11,220 nt of DNA from Candidatus Woesearchaeota archaeon (GCA_019323525.1 JAHWHD010000046.1:1-11220); one strand, 5' to 3'. Counted from the first letter of the stretch, positions 1-4,976 are shown. Numbers and translations are program-made. The notes: generated from the sequence alone by a model not told the origin.

Positions 1-341
1 CCCCTTATAGCTGACTTGTCCTGCTTGTTAGCTTCCAAATGTTTTCTTACAGCAATAGCTTTCTTCATAAGAGCCATAAGATCTTCAGGGATCTGCTTAA
101 GAAGCTTTTTCTCGTCAAGTATCTTGGAGATCTTCTTCTTCATCACAGTCCTTATGTCAGGTATGCCGTAAGTATCGCGTAGTACCATGCCTATCTGCGA
201 AGGTGTCTTACCCTCTTTAGCCAGCTTTACGATAAGCATCTCTGCCTCTTTTGGTTTATACCTAACCCATGAAGGTACAGCTTTCTTTACAGGTTTTTTT
301 GAACCTGATTTACCGCGTTTCCTTGAATGCATTCTTGCGAT
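1..341 (-). CDS. rps15: 30S ribosomal protein S15 (archaeal S15p/S13e type), 3' end outside window
   Basis: Small-subunit ribosomal protein that binds 16S rRNA early in assembly. The reading frame on the minus strand gives ARMHSRKRGKSGSKK near the N-terminus, then WVRYKPKEAEMLIVKLAKEG, IGMVLRDTYGIPDIRTV, KISKILDEKKLL and IPEDLMALMKKAIAVRKHLE, the usual order of archaeal S15. About 113 codons are visible; the family is about 150 residues, so the C-terminal quarter lies beyond position 1. The start is odd. Archaeal homologues begin M-A-R-(M/I)-H, but here the first Met codon of that block is AUC (341-339). A Shine-Dalgarno-like AGGTGGT (352-346) sits 4 nt before the AUC but 13 nt before the next in-frame ATG (332-330). 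The only other upstream candidate is a GTG at 350-348 that overlaps this site, just after an in-frame TAG. I prefer the AUC start; identity is certain, the exact start is not. Confidence 0.95.
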   Translation of the reverse strand, partial: MARMHSRKRGKSGSKKPVKKAVPSWVRYKPKEAEMLIVKLAKEGKTPSQIGMVLRDTYGIPDIRTVMKKKISKILDEKKLLKQIPEDLMALMKKAIAVRKHLEANKQDKSAIR

Positions 342-345
342 ATTT

Positions 346-352
346 ACCACCT
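346..352 (-). promoter_or_regulatory. Shine-Dalgarno-like site of rps15
   Basis: AGGTGGT on the minus strand can pair with the archaeal 16S 3' end (complement of AGGTGAT, with one G-U wobble). It lies 4 nt from the AUC at 341-339 and 13 nt from the ATG at 332-330, so it supports AUC as the initiation codon. Confidence 0.6.
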
Positions 353-379
353 ACAATGTTTGTTTTCAATCTTCAAAAC

Positions 380-403
380 GGAGAATAAGTTTGTCTTATC
401 TCC
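380..403 (-). promoter_or_regulatory. Hairpin in the rps15 5' leader
   Basis: Read on the minus strand, GGAGATAAG (403-395) and CTTATTCTCC (389-380) form a 9-bp stem with one bulged base around a 5-nt loop (ACAAA). It lies 39 nt before the AUC start of rps15. S15 regulates its own translation through leader structure in bacteria; an analogous role here is only an inference from position. Confidence 0.4.
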
Positions 404-417
404 AGTGTAACTAAGCA

Positions 418-430
418 GTTAAAGTTTAAC
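418..430. repeat. 13-nt palindrome GTTAAAGTTTAAC between the HTH gene and rps15
   Basis: Perfect dyad GTTAAA-G-TTTAAC in the 149-nt gap (342-490) upstream of rps15. It could be an operator or a TATA-like element. TATA-like sequences on the minus strand also occur at 471-480 (TTTATAAA) and near 447-458, so the rps15 transcription start cannot be placed from sequence alone. Nothing else recognisable lies in the gap. Confidence 0.35.
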
Positions 431-490
431 AACCGAGTTACCTATTGAATAAATATCAGAATTAAGGAGTGGTTTATAAATATTGCGGAA

Positions 491-805
491 TCAGGAGTTT
501 CTATACTGGTCTAAAGTCTCCTTACCAATGCCGAGCTGATCTAGGATCTTATATACTGCAGCTCTTGAGCGCCCCAATTCTCTTATTAATCTGGTGACGT
601 TTCCATTATATTGATTAAGAAGATCAAGGTAAGCGTCCCTTACCTCAGGCCCAACGTCTTCAGATCTTGTCCAGGCCTTAGCGAGCAGCAATGGGTCTGG
701 TTTGCTCTCTTGTTTCAGATCAAGAATGTCCCTGAGTGTGCGCCTGCAATAAGGGTCTTTAAGCAAGGTCATCATCAGTTCATCTAATACATTTTTATCT
801 GGCAT
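491..805 (-). CDS. Small Fis-like helix-turn-helix protein (104 aa)
   Basis: Predicted soluble DNA-binding protein. Residues about 68-94 (GNVTRLIRELGRSRAAVYK, then ILDQLGI) have the form of a Fis/NtrC-type C-terminal helix-turn-helix, in which the second helix follows a Gly-Arg/Ile-Ser-Arg turn and ends in a Leu-Gly-Ile cap. The N-terminal 65 residues (MPDKNVLDELMMTLLKDPYC onward) are helical and not recognised; they may mediate dimerisation. The gene starts at ATG 805-803 with a TATA element about 25 nt upstream, so the mRNA should be leaderless. An inverted repeat CTAGT-N4-ACTAG lies between TATA box and start codon, a plausible autoregulatory operator. The gene points toward rps15 on the same strand. 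No specific family assigned; the regulator role is inferred from the fold. Confidence 0.75.
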   Translation of the reverse strand: MPDKNVLDELMMTLLKDPYCRRTLRDILDLKQESKPDPLLLAKAWTRSEDVGPEVRDAYLDLLNQYNGNVTRLIRELGRSRAAVYKILDQLGIGKETLDQYRNS

Positions 806-809
806 AGAA

Positions 810-823
810 CTAGTGATAACTAG
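810..823. promoter_or_regulatory. Inverted repeat CTAGT-GATA-ACTAG at the HTH gene start
   Basis: Perfect 5-bp arms around a 4-nt spacer, lying between the TATA element (825-837) and the start codon at 805. Bound protein here would block transcription initiation. The neighbouring helix-turn-helix protein is the obvious candidate ligand, but that is inference. Confidence 0.45.
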
Positions 824-824
824 A

Positions 825-837
825 ATTATTTAAAGAT
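825..837. promoter_or_regulatory. TATA element shared by the divergent HTH gene and 62-aa gene
   Basis: The AT-rich stretch ATTATTTAAAGA is TATA-like on both strands. Its centre (about 831) is 26 nt from the start codon at 805 on the minus strand and 27 nt from the GTG at 858 on the plus strand, the expected TATA-to-TSS distance for leaderless archaeal transcripts in both directions. Confidence 0.5.
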
Positions 838-840
838 AAC

Positions 841-856
841 GCAAATCTTCATTTGC
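841..856. promoter_or_regulatory. Inverted repeat GCAAAT-CTTC-ATTTGC before the 62-aa gene
   Basis: Perfect 6-bp arms around a CTTC spacer, placed between the shared TATA element and the GTG at 858. It mirrors the dyad at 810-823 on the other side of the TATA element. It is probably an operator-like site for the plus-strand promoter; no protein is known to bind it. Confidence 0.4.
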
Positions 857-857
857 T

Positions 858-1046
858 GTGGTTGATGTTGGCAATGGTTTTTCGCTGTTTCAGATGGCAG
901 GAAAGGGCAGAGTTGATATATTGTCGCGTTATGATGCTTTAAAAAGAGAGGTTTTTTTCTGGAAATGGGCGAAACGTATTGCTTTTGCAGGGATGATATT
1001 TGGGTTGTATTACCATAACGAGATAATGCAGTTTCTAAGAAATTAA
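858..1046 (+). CDS. Possible small membrane protein (62 aa)
   Basis: Not recognised. The frame gives a short N-terminal part, a charged amphipathic stretch (KGRVDILSRYDALKREVFF) and then a hydrophobic helix (about residues 42-53, IAFAGMIFGLYY) flanked by basic WKWAKR and polar HNEIMQFLRN, the layout of a single-pass or membrane-edge miniprotein. Two starts are possible: GTG at 858, which sits 27 nt from the TATA element and would be leaderless, or ATG at 894 (MAGKGRVD), giving 50 residues. The stop codon (1044-1046) is 4 nt from the 3' end of the tRNA encoded on the other strand. A longer minus-strand frame here runs through the tRNA and is taken as spurious. Coding status rests on composition and promoter spacing only. 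Confidence 0.45.
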   Translation: MVDVGNGFSLFQMAGKGRVDILSRYDALKREVFFWKWAKRIAFAGMIFGLYYHNEIMQFLRN

Positions 1047-1064
1047 AATATAGCCCCGCGCGGA

Positions 1065-1125
1065 CTTTCGAAGAACCACAATTGAAAGAGTGCACGAAGC
1101 ACGTTGTGGATCAAGTTGAGCTCTT
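1065..1125 (-). other. tRNA-Gln intron 2, in the T-loop (about position 59/60)
   Basis: 61 nt. The outer helix is the T-stem CGCGG/CCGCG, the central helix is UUCG/CGAA, the downstream bulge is AGU and the inner helix is AAGAGC/GUUCUU. The upstream bulge is then 2 nt (AA), so the motif is slightly relaxed, or 3 nt with one unpaired U opposite. Cuts giving UUCGAAU or UUCGAGT are both legal T-loops because TTCGAAA occurs at both junctions. The intron body has its own stem (CCACAA/TTGTGG) enclosing a GTGC/GCAC hairpin. Confidence 0.8.
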
Positions 1126-1146
1126 TTCGAACCGCGGTCCCCGGAT

Positions 1147-1181
1147 ATCCTTAGGTACTGCCCAAGGTGGGAATGTAGCTT
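1147..1181 (-). other. tRNA-Gln intron 1, canonical position 37/38
   Basis: 35 nt. The bulge-helix-bulge reads: outer helix UCGGA/UCCGG (the anticodon stem), central 4-bp helix CUUU/AAGG, 3-nt bulges GGA and AUA, inner helix AGCUAC/GUACCU with one C-C mismatch. Cutting GG|A and AU|A restores a 7-nt anticodon loop exactly. Confidence 0.88.
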
Positions 1182-1244
1182 CCAAAGTCCGAGATGATTG
1201 GCCACTACACTACGGGGCTGTTGATTTTATGAGTTTTTTAGCCT

Positions 1245-1253
1245 CTTTATAAA
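1245..1253 (-). promoter_or_regulatory. TATA box of the tRNA-Gln gene
   Basis: TTTATAAAG on the minus strand, about 30 nt upstream of tRNA position 1 (1219), consistent with a start a few nt before the mature 5' end. Confidence 0.65.
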
Positions 1254-1284
1254 TTTAATGCTCAAATCACTTTCAATTCACAAC

Positions 1285-1296
1285 CACTTTAAAGTG
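1285..1296. repeat. 12-bp palindrome CACTTTAAAGTG between divergent promoters
   Basis: Perfect palindrome lying between the tRNA TATA box (1245-1253, minus) and the TATA box of the 453-aa gene (1312-1320, plus). It could be an operator or itself a symmetric TATA-like element. Confidence 0.35.
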
Positions 1297-1311
1297 ACAA
1301 TCTGAAGAAAA

Positions 1312-1320
1312 CTTTAAATA
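1312..1320 (+). promoter_or_regulatory. TATA box of the 453-aa gene
   Basis: CTTTAAATA, preceded by an A-rich BRE-like stretch (GAAGAAAA). Its centre is 34 nt from ATG 1350, so the leader should be about 10 nt or less, containing the purine run GAGGG (1343-1347). Confidence 0.55.
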
Positions 1321-1349
1321 GATACGGAAATATCCATATATCGAGGGAA

Positions 1350-2711
1350 ATGATACGACCTAGTTCAAGGGATAATCCAAAGGAAGCTGAGACTGCTGCA
1401 GGCATTAGGCACGATACTGTAAATAAAGCAACCAAGCTAGCAGCACAGAATTCTAGACATGCACAATTGCTTGAGGATATTTTCGGCAATGAAGTGGGTC
1501 ATTACGATCCTGGCGTAAGGTTATCAGCAGCATTGCAGAGGGCCACGCATCTGTTCAATTATCCTCAGTCTCTTGCAGCTATAGAGAGAGAGGTCACGAT
1601 TGTAAAAAATCCTAACACAAAGAGGGTTGAGAAAAGAGCTTACCTGCATTGGTTAAGCCTTTTTGCTGACTGTTGTCCTGTTAGTCTTGGACAGGAACTT
1701 CCTGATCTTGCGTATAACAACTGTGTTGACGGTTTCAAGGAGTTGCACGACACTAATAAAAATCCTGAAGAGAAGGCAGAGGAAAATGAGTGGCTGGACA
1801 AAAGGGAGCTATTCCAGAAACTCGAGACCTGGCTAGAGAACAATAAACCGCACCCTGAATCAGGTGTAGGAGACGGAATCTATGTCCTAGGCAATGATTT
1901 GTCTAAAGACAAAGATATCAATCATGTCGCAAGAAGCCTGGAGTTGGCTGTTCACGAAGTTTTTTCAGATCTTAAAGATGTTCTAAATAACGACCTTGCA
2001 TCGCATCTGTCAAACATGGTAAGCCGGTTCAGCGCAAACTTCACTACAACATCTGGAGATAAACGTGTTGAGATGTTCAGGAAGTTCCATGAAAAAGCTA
2101 CAAACTTTGTAAGGAAATACTCCATACCTAAAGCACAAGTGTCTGAATCTGGGCTGTATGAAGTGAAACAAGGAGAGAGCTGGACTGGTAAGAATGTTGA
2201 TCCGTTCAAGCTCCTGGGGAACATAGTCTTAAGGTTAAAGGAGAGAGCGCACGCAGATCCAGAAATTGGCAAGATGGCTGACTCGTATCAAGCGCTTGTT
2301 GACACAACTAAAGGGCTCTTGGAAAGTGCCTATGAAAATGCTGACGATTATTATAGAGGTTTGGACGCTCTAAGTACAAGTGCAGAGGGTGCTCTTGATT
2401 ATAAAGATACTCCAGGATTCATGATACTTGAAAAGCTGATAGACGTATCAGGTGAACAGGACCGTATGGATATAAAGTTTATACTTGACTATCAAAGGCT
2501 TTTAAGCCAATTGAGCCCTGATATGAAAGGTCTTAGCGAGCAGACTCTAAAGCTTTTGGGTATGGGAAAGTTGGCAGTTTCCAAAGATAAAAGGTTTGGT
2601 GTTGTGTACCAGGCAATTGCAGATGATTTGTACGAAAGGATAAAAGAGTATCCAGGAAATGATAAGATTAAAGAAGATCTGTTCAATATAGCTAACCCTG
2701 ATACAGGCTAA
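1350..2711 (+). CDS. Hypothetical protein, 453 aa, soluble and helical
   Basis: Not recognised. The protein is hydrophilic with no signal peptide, no obvious membrane segment and no nucleotide-binding or metal-binding motif that I can see. It begins MIRPSSRDNPKEAETAAGIR, has a Trp/Cys-containing segment near residues 98-112 (AYLHWLSLFADCCPVSLGQ), a charged, glutamate-rich stretch around 135-165, and a long helical C-terminal half ending DLFNIANPDTG. The ATG at 1350 is chosen because a TATA box lies 34 nt upstream and GAGGG a few nt before it. The gene is divergent from tRNA-Gln, and its last 20 nt overlap the 3' end of dph5 on the other strand, so tail-to-tail transcripts would be complementary there. 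Codon use resembles the neighbours. It is almost certainly coding, given its length with a matching promoter, but its role is unknown. Confidence 0.8.
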   Translation: MIRPSSRDNPKEAETAAGIRHDTVNKATKLAAQNSRHAQLLEDIFGNEVGHYDPGVRLSAALQRATHLFNYPQSLAAIEREVTIVKNPNTKRVEKRAYLHWLSLFADCCPVSLGQELPDLAYNNCVDGFKELHDTNKNPEEKAEENEWLDKRELFQKLETWLENNKPHPESGVGDGIYVLGNDLSKDKDINHVARSLELAVHEVFSDLKDVLNNDLASHLSNMVSRFSANFTTTSGDKRVEMFRKFHEKATNFVRKYSIPKAQVSESGLYEVKQGESWTGKNVDPFKLLGNIVLRLKERAHADPEIGKMADSYQALVDTTKGLLESAYENADDYYRGLDALSTSAEGALDYKDTPGFMILEKLIDVSGEQDRMDIKFILDYQRLLSQLSPDMKGLSEQTLKLLGMGKLAVSKDKRFGVVYQAIADDLYERIKEYPGNDKIKEDLFNIANPDTG

Positions 2712-3456
2712 GTATTTCTTCCTCAATAAAGTGTAACTTACCTGGAATTATCAAGCAGTGCAATGGTTCGCCGAAATCAAATTCTATAAGCTGTTTGACT
2801 GTGCCGTATTTAATCGTAGGAGAGCCTGAACCTATACGAGCGCAACCTATTACTAAAGTATCGTCTGTAATAATGTTTTCCTGACGAGCCTGCTCGATGT
2901 TCTTTAAAGTCTGCAATGCCTGGTTGACTGTCATGAAACGGTTCTCATTACATTTTATGTCAAGCAAGCAAAGCGTATGAAGCTCGTGTTTAAGGTTTTT
3001 CTTGATAACGTCATAAGGTGTCTGCGGCTCATAACCTGGTTCTGGGAAGACGATAGATGTTGTTTTTCCAAACTTGTAAAGCTCTAGACCAGTCACAGAG
3101 ATCGCGTTCATGATAGACGCGTTGTGGATAAACTTAACATCTATGCCGAGCTTGTGCGCCCTTAACCTAATATCAGCATGAGTGGTTGCTCCAAATATGT
3201 CTCCCACAACAAGGAAAGCGACATCCTTTTCCTTAGCATCCCTAATGATTGTTTCCTCTGGATGGTTCTCTACCATGTCGCGGTCTGCAAGGATTATCTT
3301 TTTTCCATAAAGATTCTCTAAAGCCTTGACGTCGCAGTTTAGCTTGGATGTGTAACTTTCTAGATAGACTACTTCGCAGTTTTTGACAGTCTCAAGAGCT
3401 TTCAGAGTAATATCTTTCTCGTCGTTAAGGCCTATTCCGATCAAGTATAATGTCAT
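2692..3456 (-). CDS. dph5: Diphthine synthase (Dph5/DphB), 254 aa
   Basis: S-adenosylmethionine-dependent methyltransferase that methylates the amino-carboxypropyl-histidine intermediate on elongation factor 2 during diphthamide synthesis. The sequence shows the family pattern throughout: N-terminal MTLYLIGIGLNDEKDIT, the central VVGDIFGATTHADIRLRAHK (usually GDP-hATTH in relatives), IHNASIMNAISVTGLELYKF, then CARIGSGSPTIKYGTVKQ and a C-terminal IIPGKLHFIEEEIL. The length is normal for the archaeal enzyme. The GD-(P) position carries Ile-Phe rather than Pro-Met, a small departure. The ATG at 3456 is supported by TTATAAAA 25-32 nt upstream, giving a leaderless mRNA. The other diphthamide genes are not in the window. 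The 3' end overlaps the convergent 453-aa gene by 20 nt. Confidence 0.95.
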   Translation of the reverse strand: MTLYLIGIGLNDEKDITLKALETVKNCEVVYLESYTSKLNCDVKALENLYGKKIILADRDMVENHPEETIIRDAKEKDVAFLVVGDIFGATTHADIRLRAHKLGIDVKFIHNASIMNAISVTGLELYKFGKTTSIVFPEPGYEPQTPYDVIKKNLKHELHTLCLLDIKCNENRFMTVNQALQTLKNIEQARQENIITDDTLVIGCARIGSGSPTIKYGTVKQLIEFDFGEPLHCLIIPGKLHFIEEEILSLYQG

Positions 3457-3480
3457 AAACAGATTAAATCATCAGTTGTT

Positions 3481-3488
3481 TTATAAAA
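3481..3488 (-). promoter_or_regulatory. TATA box of dph5
   Basis: TTTTATAA on the minus strand, centred 28 nt from ATG 3456; implies leaderless transcription. Confidence 0.6.
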
Positions 3489-3672
3489 TTAATTGAAAAA
3501 AACGAGAAAACAGGGTTTGGAGTACTGGATGATAATAAAAAAATAAAAGTCACGAGAATGTTAATTTATCGACGGTAAAGAAGCGGGAATTCAACAAAAA
3601 TACAGCAAAACCGCAAATAGAAAAGTTTATATACTAGTTTTCACTTATTTATAAAATTAGAAATTTGGATTT

Positions 3673-3714
3673 TTTGGCGAAAATCCAGGTGTTTTTTTGG
3701 CGAACTTTGGCGAA
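3673..3714 (+). repeat. Three direct copies of TTTGGCGAA upstream of ftsZ
   Basis: Exact 9-mers at 3673-3681, 3696-3704 and 3706-3714. Spacings are 23 and 10 nt, close to two turns and one turn of DNA, so bound proteins would lie on one face. The last copy ends 13 nt before the duplicated TATA element. This layout suggests an activator or repressor array for ftsZ. Confidence 0.6.
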
Positions 3715-3724
3715 TTCTAAGTAG

Positions 3725-3751
3725 AGTATATAAAGTATCAAGTATATAAAG
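3725..3751 (+). promoter_or_regulatory. ftsZ: Duplicated TATA box of ftsZ
   Basis: The 11-mer AGTATATAAAG occurs at 3725-3735 and 3741-3751, 16 bp apart. Each is a good archaeal TATA box; expected starts fall near 3757 and 3773, giving leaders of about 60-76 nt. Confidence 0.65.
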
Positions 3752-3818
3752 ATTGCTATACTCGAAACCATAGTTTCCAAACCACAAGTGAGGGACTTAA
3801 ACTAAAAAAAACCTGCAA

Positions 3819-3824
3819 GGGGGG
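3819..3824 (+). promoter_or_regulatory. ftsZ: Ribosome binding site of ftsZ
   Basis: GGGGGG lies 8 nt before ATG 3833 and only 2 nt before the in-frame GTG at 3827, so it favours the ATG. Pairing with the CCUCC of 16S rRNA includes one G-U wobble. Confidence 0.6.
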
Positions 3825-3832
3825 ATGTGAAA

Positions 3833-4900
3833 ATGGACTTTATCGTCGAAAACGCGATGAACAACGCTCCAACGTTTGAAGATATGAATGTTGGACAAGC
3901 AAATATAAAAGTAATTGGGGTAGGAGGCGCCGGCAATAACATGGTCGGATGGCTATATAGAAAAGGAATTAGTGGTGCTGAGATAATTGCATGCAACACT
4001 GACCAACAGCACTTAAACATAACAGATGCTGACAGGAAGTTCCTATTAGGAAAGGATACAACACGCGGCCTAGGTTGCGGAGGGTTTCCTGAGAAAGGGG
4101 CTGAGTCTGCTCAAGAGAGCCTGTCACAGGTAAAAGAAACTCTAAAAGGGTCAGACATGGTATTTATCTGCGCAGGTATGGGCGGAGGTACTGGAACAGG
4201 TGCTGCTCCTGTAGTTGCACAGGTTGCTAAAGATGCAGGTGCAATTGTTATTGGTACAGTTACAATGCCTTTCAAGATCGAGAGAGCAAGAGTTGATAAG
4301 GCTGAGTTTGGTCTGCAGCAGCTAAGACAGGTTTCTGACACAGTCATTGTTATAGATAACAATAGGCTGGTCCAGATTGCAGGTAACCTGCCAATACAAC
4401 AAGCTTTTGCAGTAGCTAACGAGCTTGTATCTACAATGATCAAAGGTATTGTAGAGATAATCGCTGTACCATCTCTTGTTAACCTAGACTATGCTGACGT
4501 AAAAGCTATCATGACACGCGGTGGTGTATCGTCAATAGGTGTAGGAAGCTCAGACACAAACAGCAAGGTTGAGGAAGCTGTAAGAGGAGCTCTAAGCAAT
4601 CCGTTGCTTGACATCAACTATGAAGGTGCAACAGGTGCTCTGCTTCATGTAAGCGGCGGTCCTGACATGACACTGGACGATGTTGCAAGAGCTGGTGAGC
4701 TTGTTACAGAGAGCCTTGACGATGACGCAAACGTAATCTGGGGAGCAAGGGTTGATGAAAACCTAAAAGGAAAGATTACAGTCATGACCATCATCACTGG
4801 TGTAAAGTCGCCATGGATACTTGGGAAGATAGACAGTAAGAAAGCTACCCAGGAAGCACAGGCGCTTAGCCAGGAGCTAGGGATAGAGATCGTAAGATAA
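3833..4900 (+). CDS. ftsZ: Cell division GTPase FtsZ (355 aa)
   Basis: Tubulin-like GTPase that polymerises at mid-cell to form the division ring. Visible motifs: nucleotide-binding VIGVGGAGNNMV (28-38), NTD (55-57), the tubulin signature GGGTGTG (117-123) followed by AAPVVA, and the T7 synergy loop NLDYAD (217-222), which supplies the catalytic aspartates to the neighbouring subunit. The GTPase and C-terminal domains are complete. The protein stops right after the folded core (QELGIEIVR) with no long linker and no bacterial-type C-terminal peptide, as is common in archaeal FtsZ. An N-terminal leader of about 20 residues precedes the fold. ATG 3833 is preferred over GTG 3827 by ribosome-binding-site spacing. 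Upstream control is elaborate, and a structured segment with a strong terminator follows. Whether it belongs to the FtsZ1 or FtsZ2 group needs a tree. Confidence 0.97.
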   Translation: MDFIVENAMNNAPTFEDMNVGQANIKVIGVGGAGNNMVGWLYRKGISGAEIIACNTDQQHLNITDADRKFLLGKDTTRGLGCGGFPEKGAESAQESLSQVKETLKGSDMVFICAGMGGGTGTGAAPVVAQVAKDAGAIVIGTVTMPFKIERARVDKAEFGLQQLRQVSDTVIVIDNNRLVQIAGNLPIQQAFAVANELVSTMIKGIVEIIAVPSLVNLDYADVKAIMTRGGVSSIGVGSSDTNSKVEEAVRGALSNPLLDINYEGATGALLHVSGGPDMTLDDVARAGELVTESLDDDANVIWGARVDENLKGKITVMTIITGVKSPWILGKIDSKKATQEAQALSQELGIEIVR

Positions 4901-4906
4901 AGTTCA

Positions 4907-4970
4907 TTTGGGTTCTTTGCCTTTTGATTCTTCTGAATCTAACCACCCCCAAACAAAGAAGGCAAAGAAC
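4907..4970 (+). ncRNA. Structured RNA segment in the ftsZ 3' region
   Basis: GTTCTTTGCCTT (4912-4923) pairs perfectly with AAGGCAAAGAAC (4959-4970), 12 bp. Inside it a small hairpin GATTC-TTCT-GAATC (4926-4939) forms. TTTGGG (4907-4912) is complementary to CCCAAA (4948-4953); pairing of these would cross the 12-bp stem and make a pseudoknot. The segment begins within 10 nt of the ftsZ stop codon and ends 6 nt before a terminator hairpin, so it is most likely a 3' UTR element or a 3'-derived small RNA. No promoter of its own is obvious. Confidence 0.5.
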
Positions 4971-4976
4971 GAATTC

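Larger units (their letters stand above)
1051..1219 (-). tRNA. tRNA-Gln (anticodon UUG) with two introns
   Basis: After removal of two introns (1181-1147, 35 nt; 1125-1065, 61 nt) a complete 73-nt tRNA folds: acceptor AGCCCCG/CGGGGCT with discriminator A; positions 8-9 UA; D-stem GUG/CAU; anticodon stem UCGGA/UCCGG with loop CUUUGGA, anticodon UUG; 4-nt variable loop GGAC; T-stem CGCGG/CCGCG with loop UUCGAAU. No CCA is encoded. The A1-U72 pair is the identity feature used by the archaeal Glu-tRNA(Gln) amidotransferase GatDE. The tRNA would read CAA and, by wobble, CAG. Both introns sit in bulge-helix-bulge folds, the substrate of the archaeal splicing endonuclease. A TATA element (1245-1253) lies about 30 nt upstream. 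Identity and the first intron are firm; the exact cuts of the second are ambiguous by one or two nt. Confidence 0.93.
3489..3832 (+). promoter_or_regulatory. ftsZ upstream region (344 nt without a gene)
   Basis: No reading frame of note on either strand. The stretch is AT-rich and holds, in order: an A-rich unannotated part (3489-3620), TATA-like elements GTTTATATAC (3625-3634) and ATTTATAAAAT (3647-3657), a perfect GGATTTT/AAAATCC stem (3668-3674 with 3681-3687), three TTTGGCGAA repeats, a duplicated TATA 11-mer, and a leader ending in a G-rich ribosome-binding site. The leader from the proximal TATA box is about 55-60 nt, so ftsZ is not leaderless, unlike most genes here. Functional assignments are inference from layout. 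Confidence 0.5.

Noticed and set aside
187..414. 75-aa plus-strand frame over the start of rps15
   Set aside because: Antisense to an unmistakable S15 coding region and lacking a promoter; a shadow frame.
826..1095. 89-aa minus-strand frame overlapping the tRNA gene
   Set aside because: It runs through 45 nt of the tRNA-Gln 3' part and antisense to the better-supported 62-aa frame; no ribosome binding site or TATA box at proper distance; composition is not protein-like.
1051..1219. Circularly permuted or split tRNA
   Set aside because: The 5' and 3' halves are in normal order and two ordinary BHB introns explain all the extra sequence.
3481..3620. C/D-box small RNA near the dph5 promoter (CTGATGA on the minus strand)
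   Set aside because: No matching D box or guide layout; the match sits between TATA box and start codon of dph5.
3673..3751. CRISPR-like array
   Set aside because: Repeat units of 9-11 nt with 1-14 nt spacers are far too short and no cas gene is present.
3457..3832. Replication origin upstream of ftsZ
   Set aside because: AT-rich with short repeats, but no origin-recognition-box dyads and no orc1/cdc6 gene nearby; the repeats are better explained as promoter elements.
4111..4443. 110-aa minus-strand frame inside ftsZ
   Set aside because: Antisense to the conserved FtsZ core; low-complexity Ala/Thr/Ser/Pro translation typical of a reverse frame of a GTPase motif.
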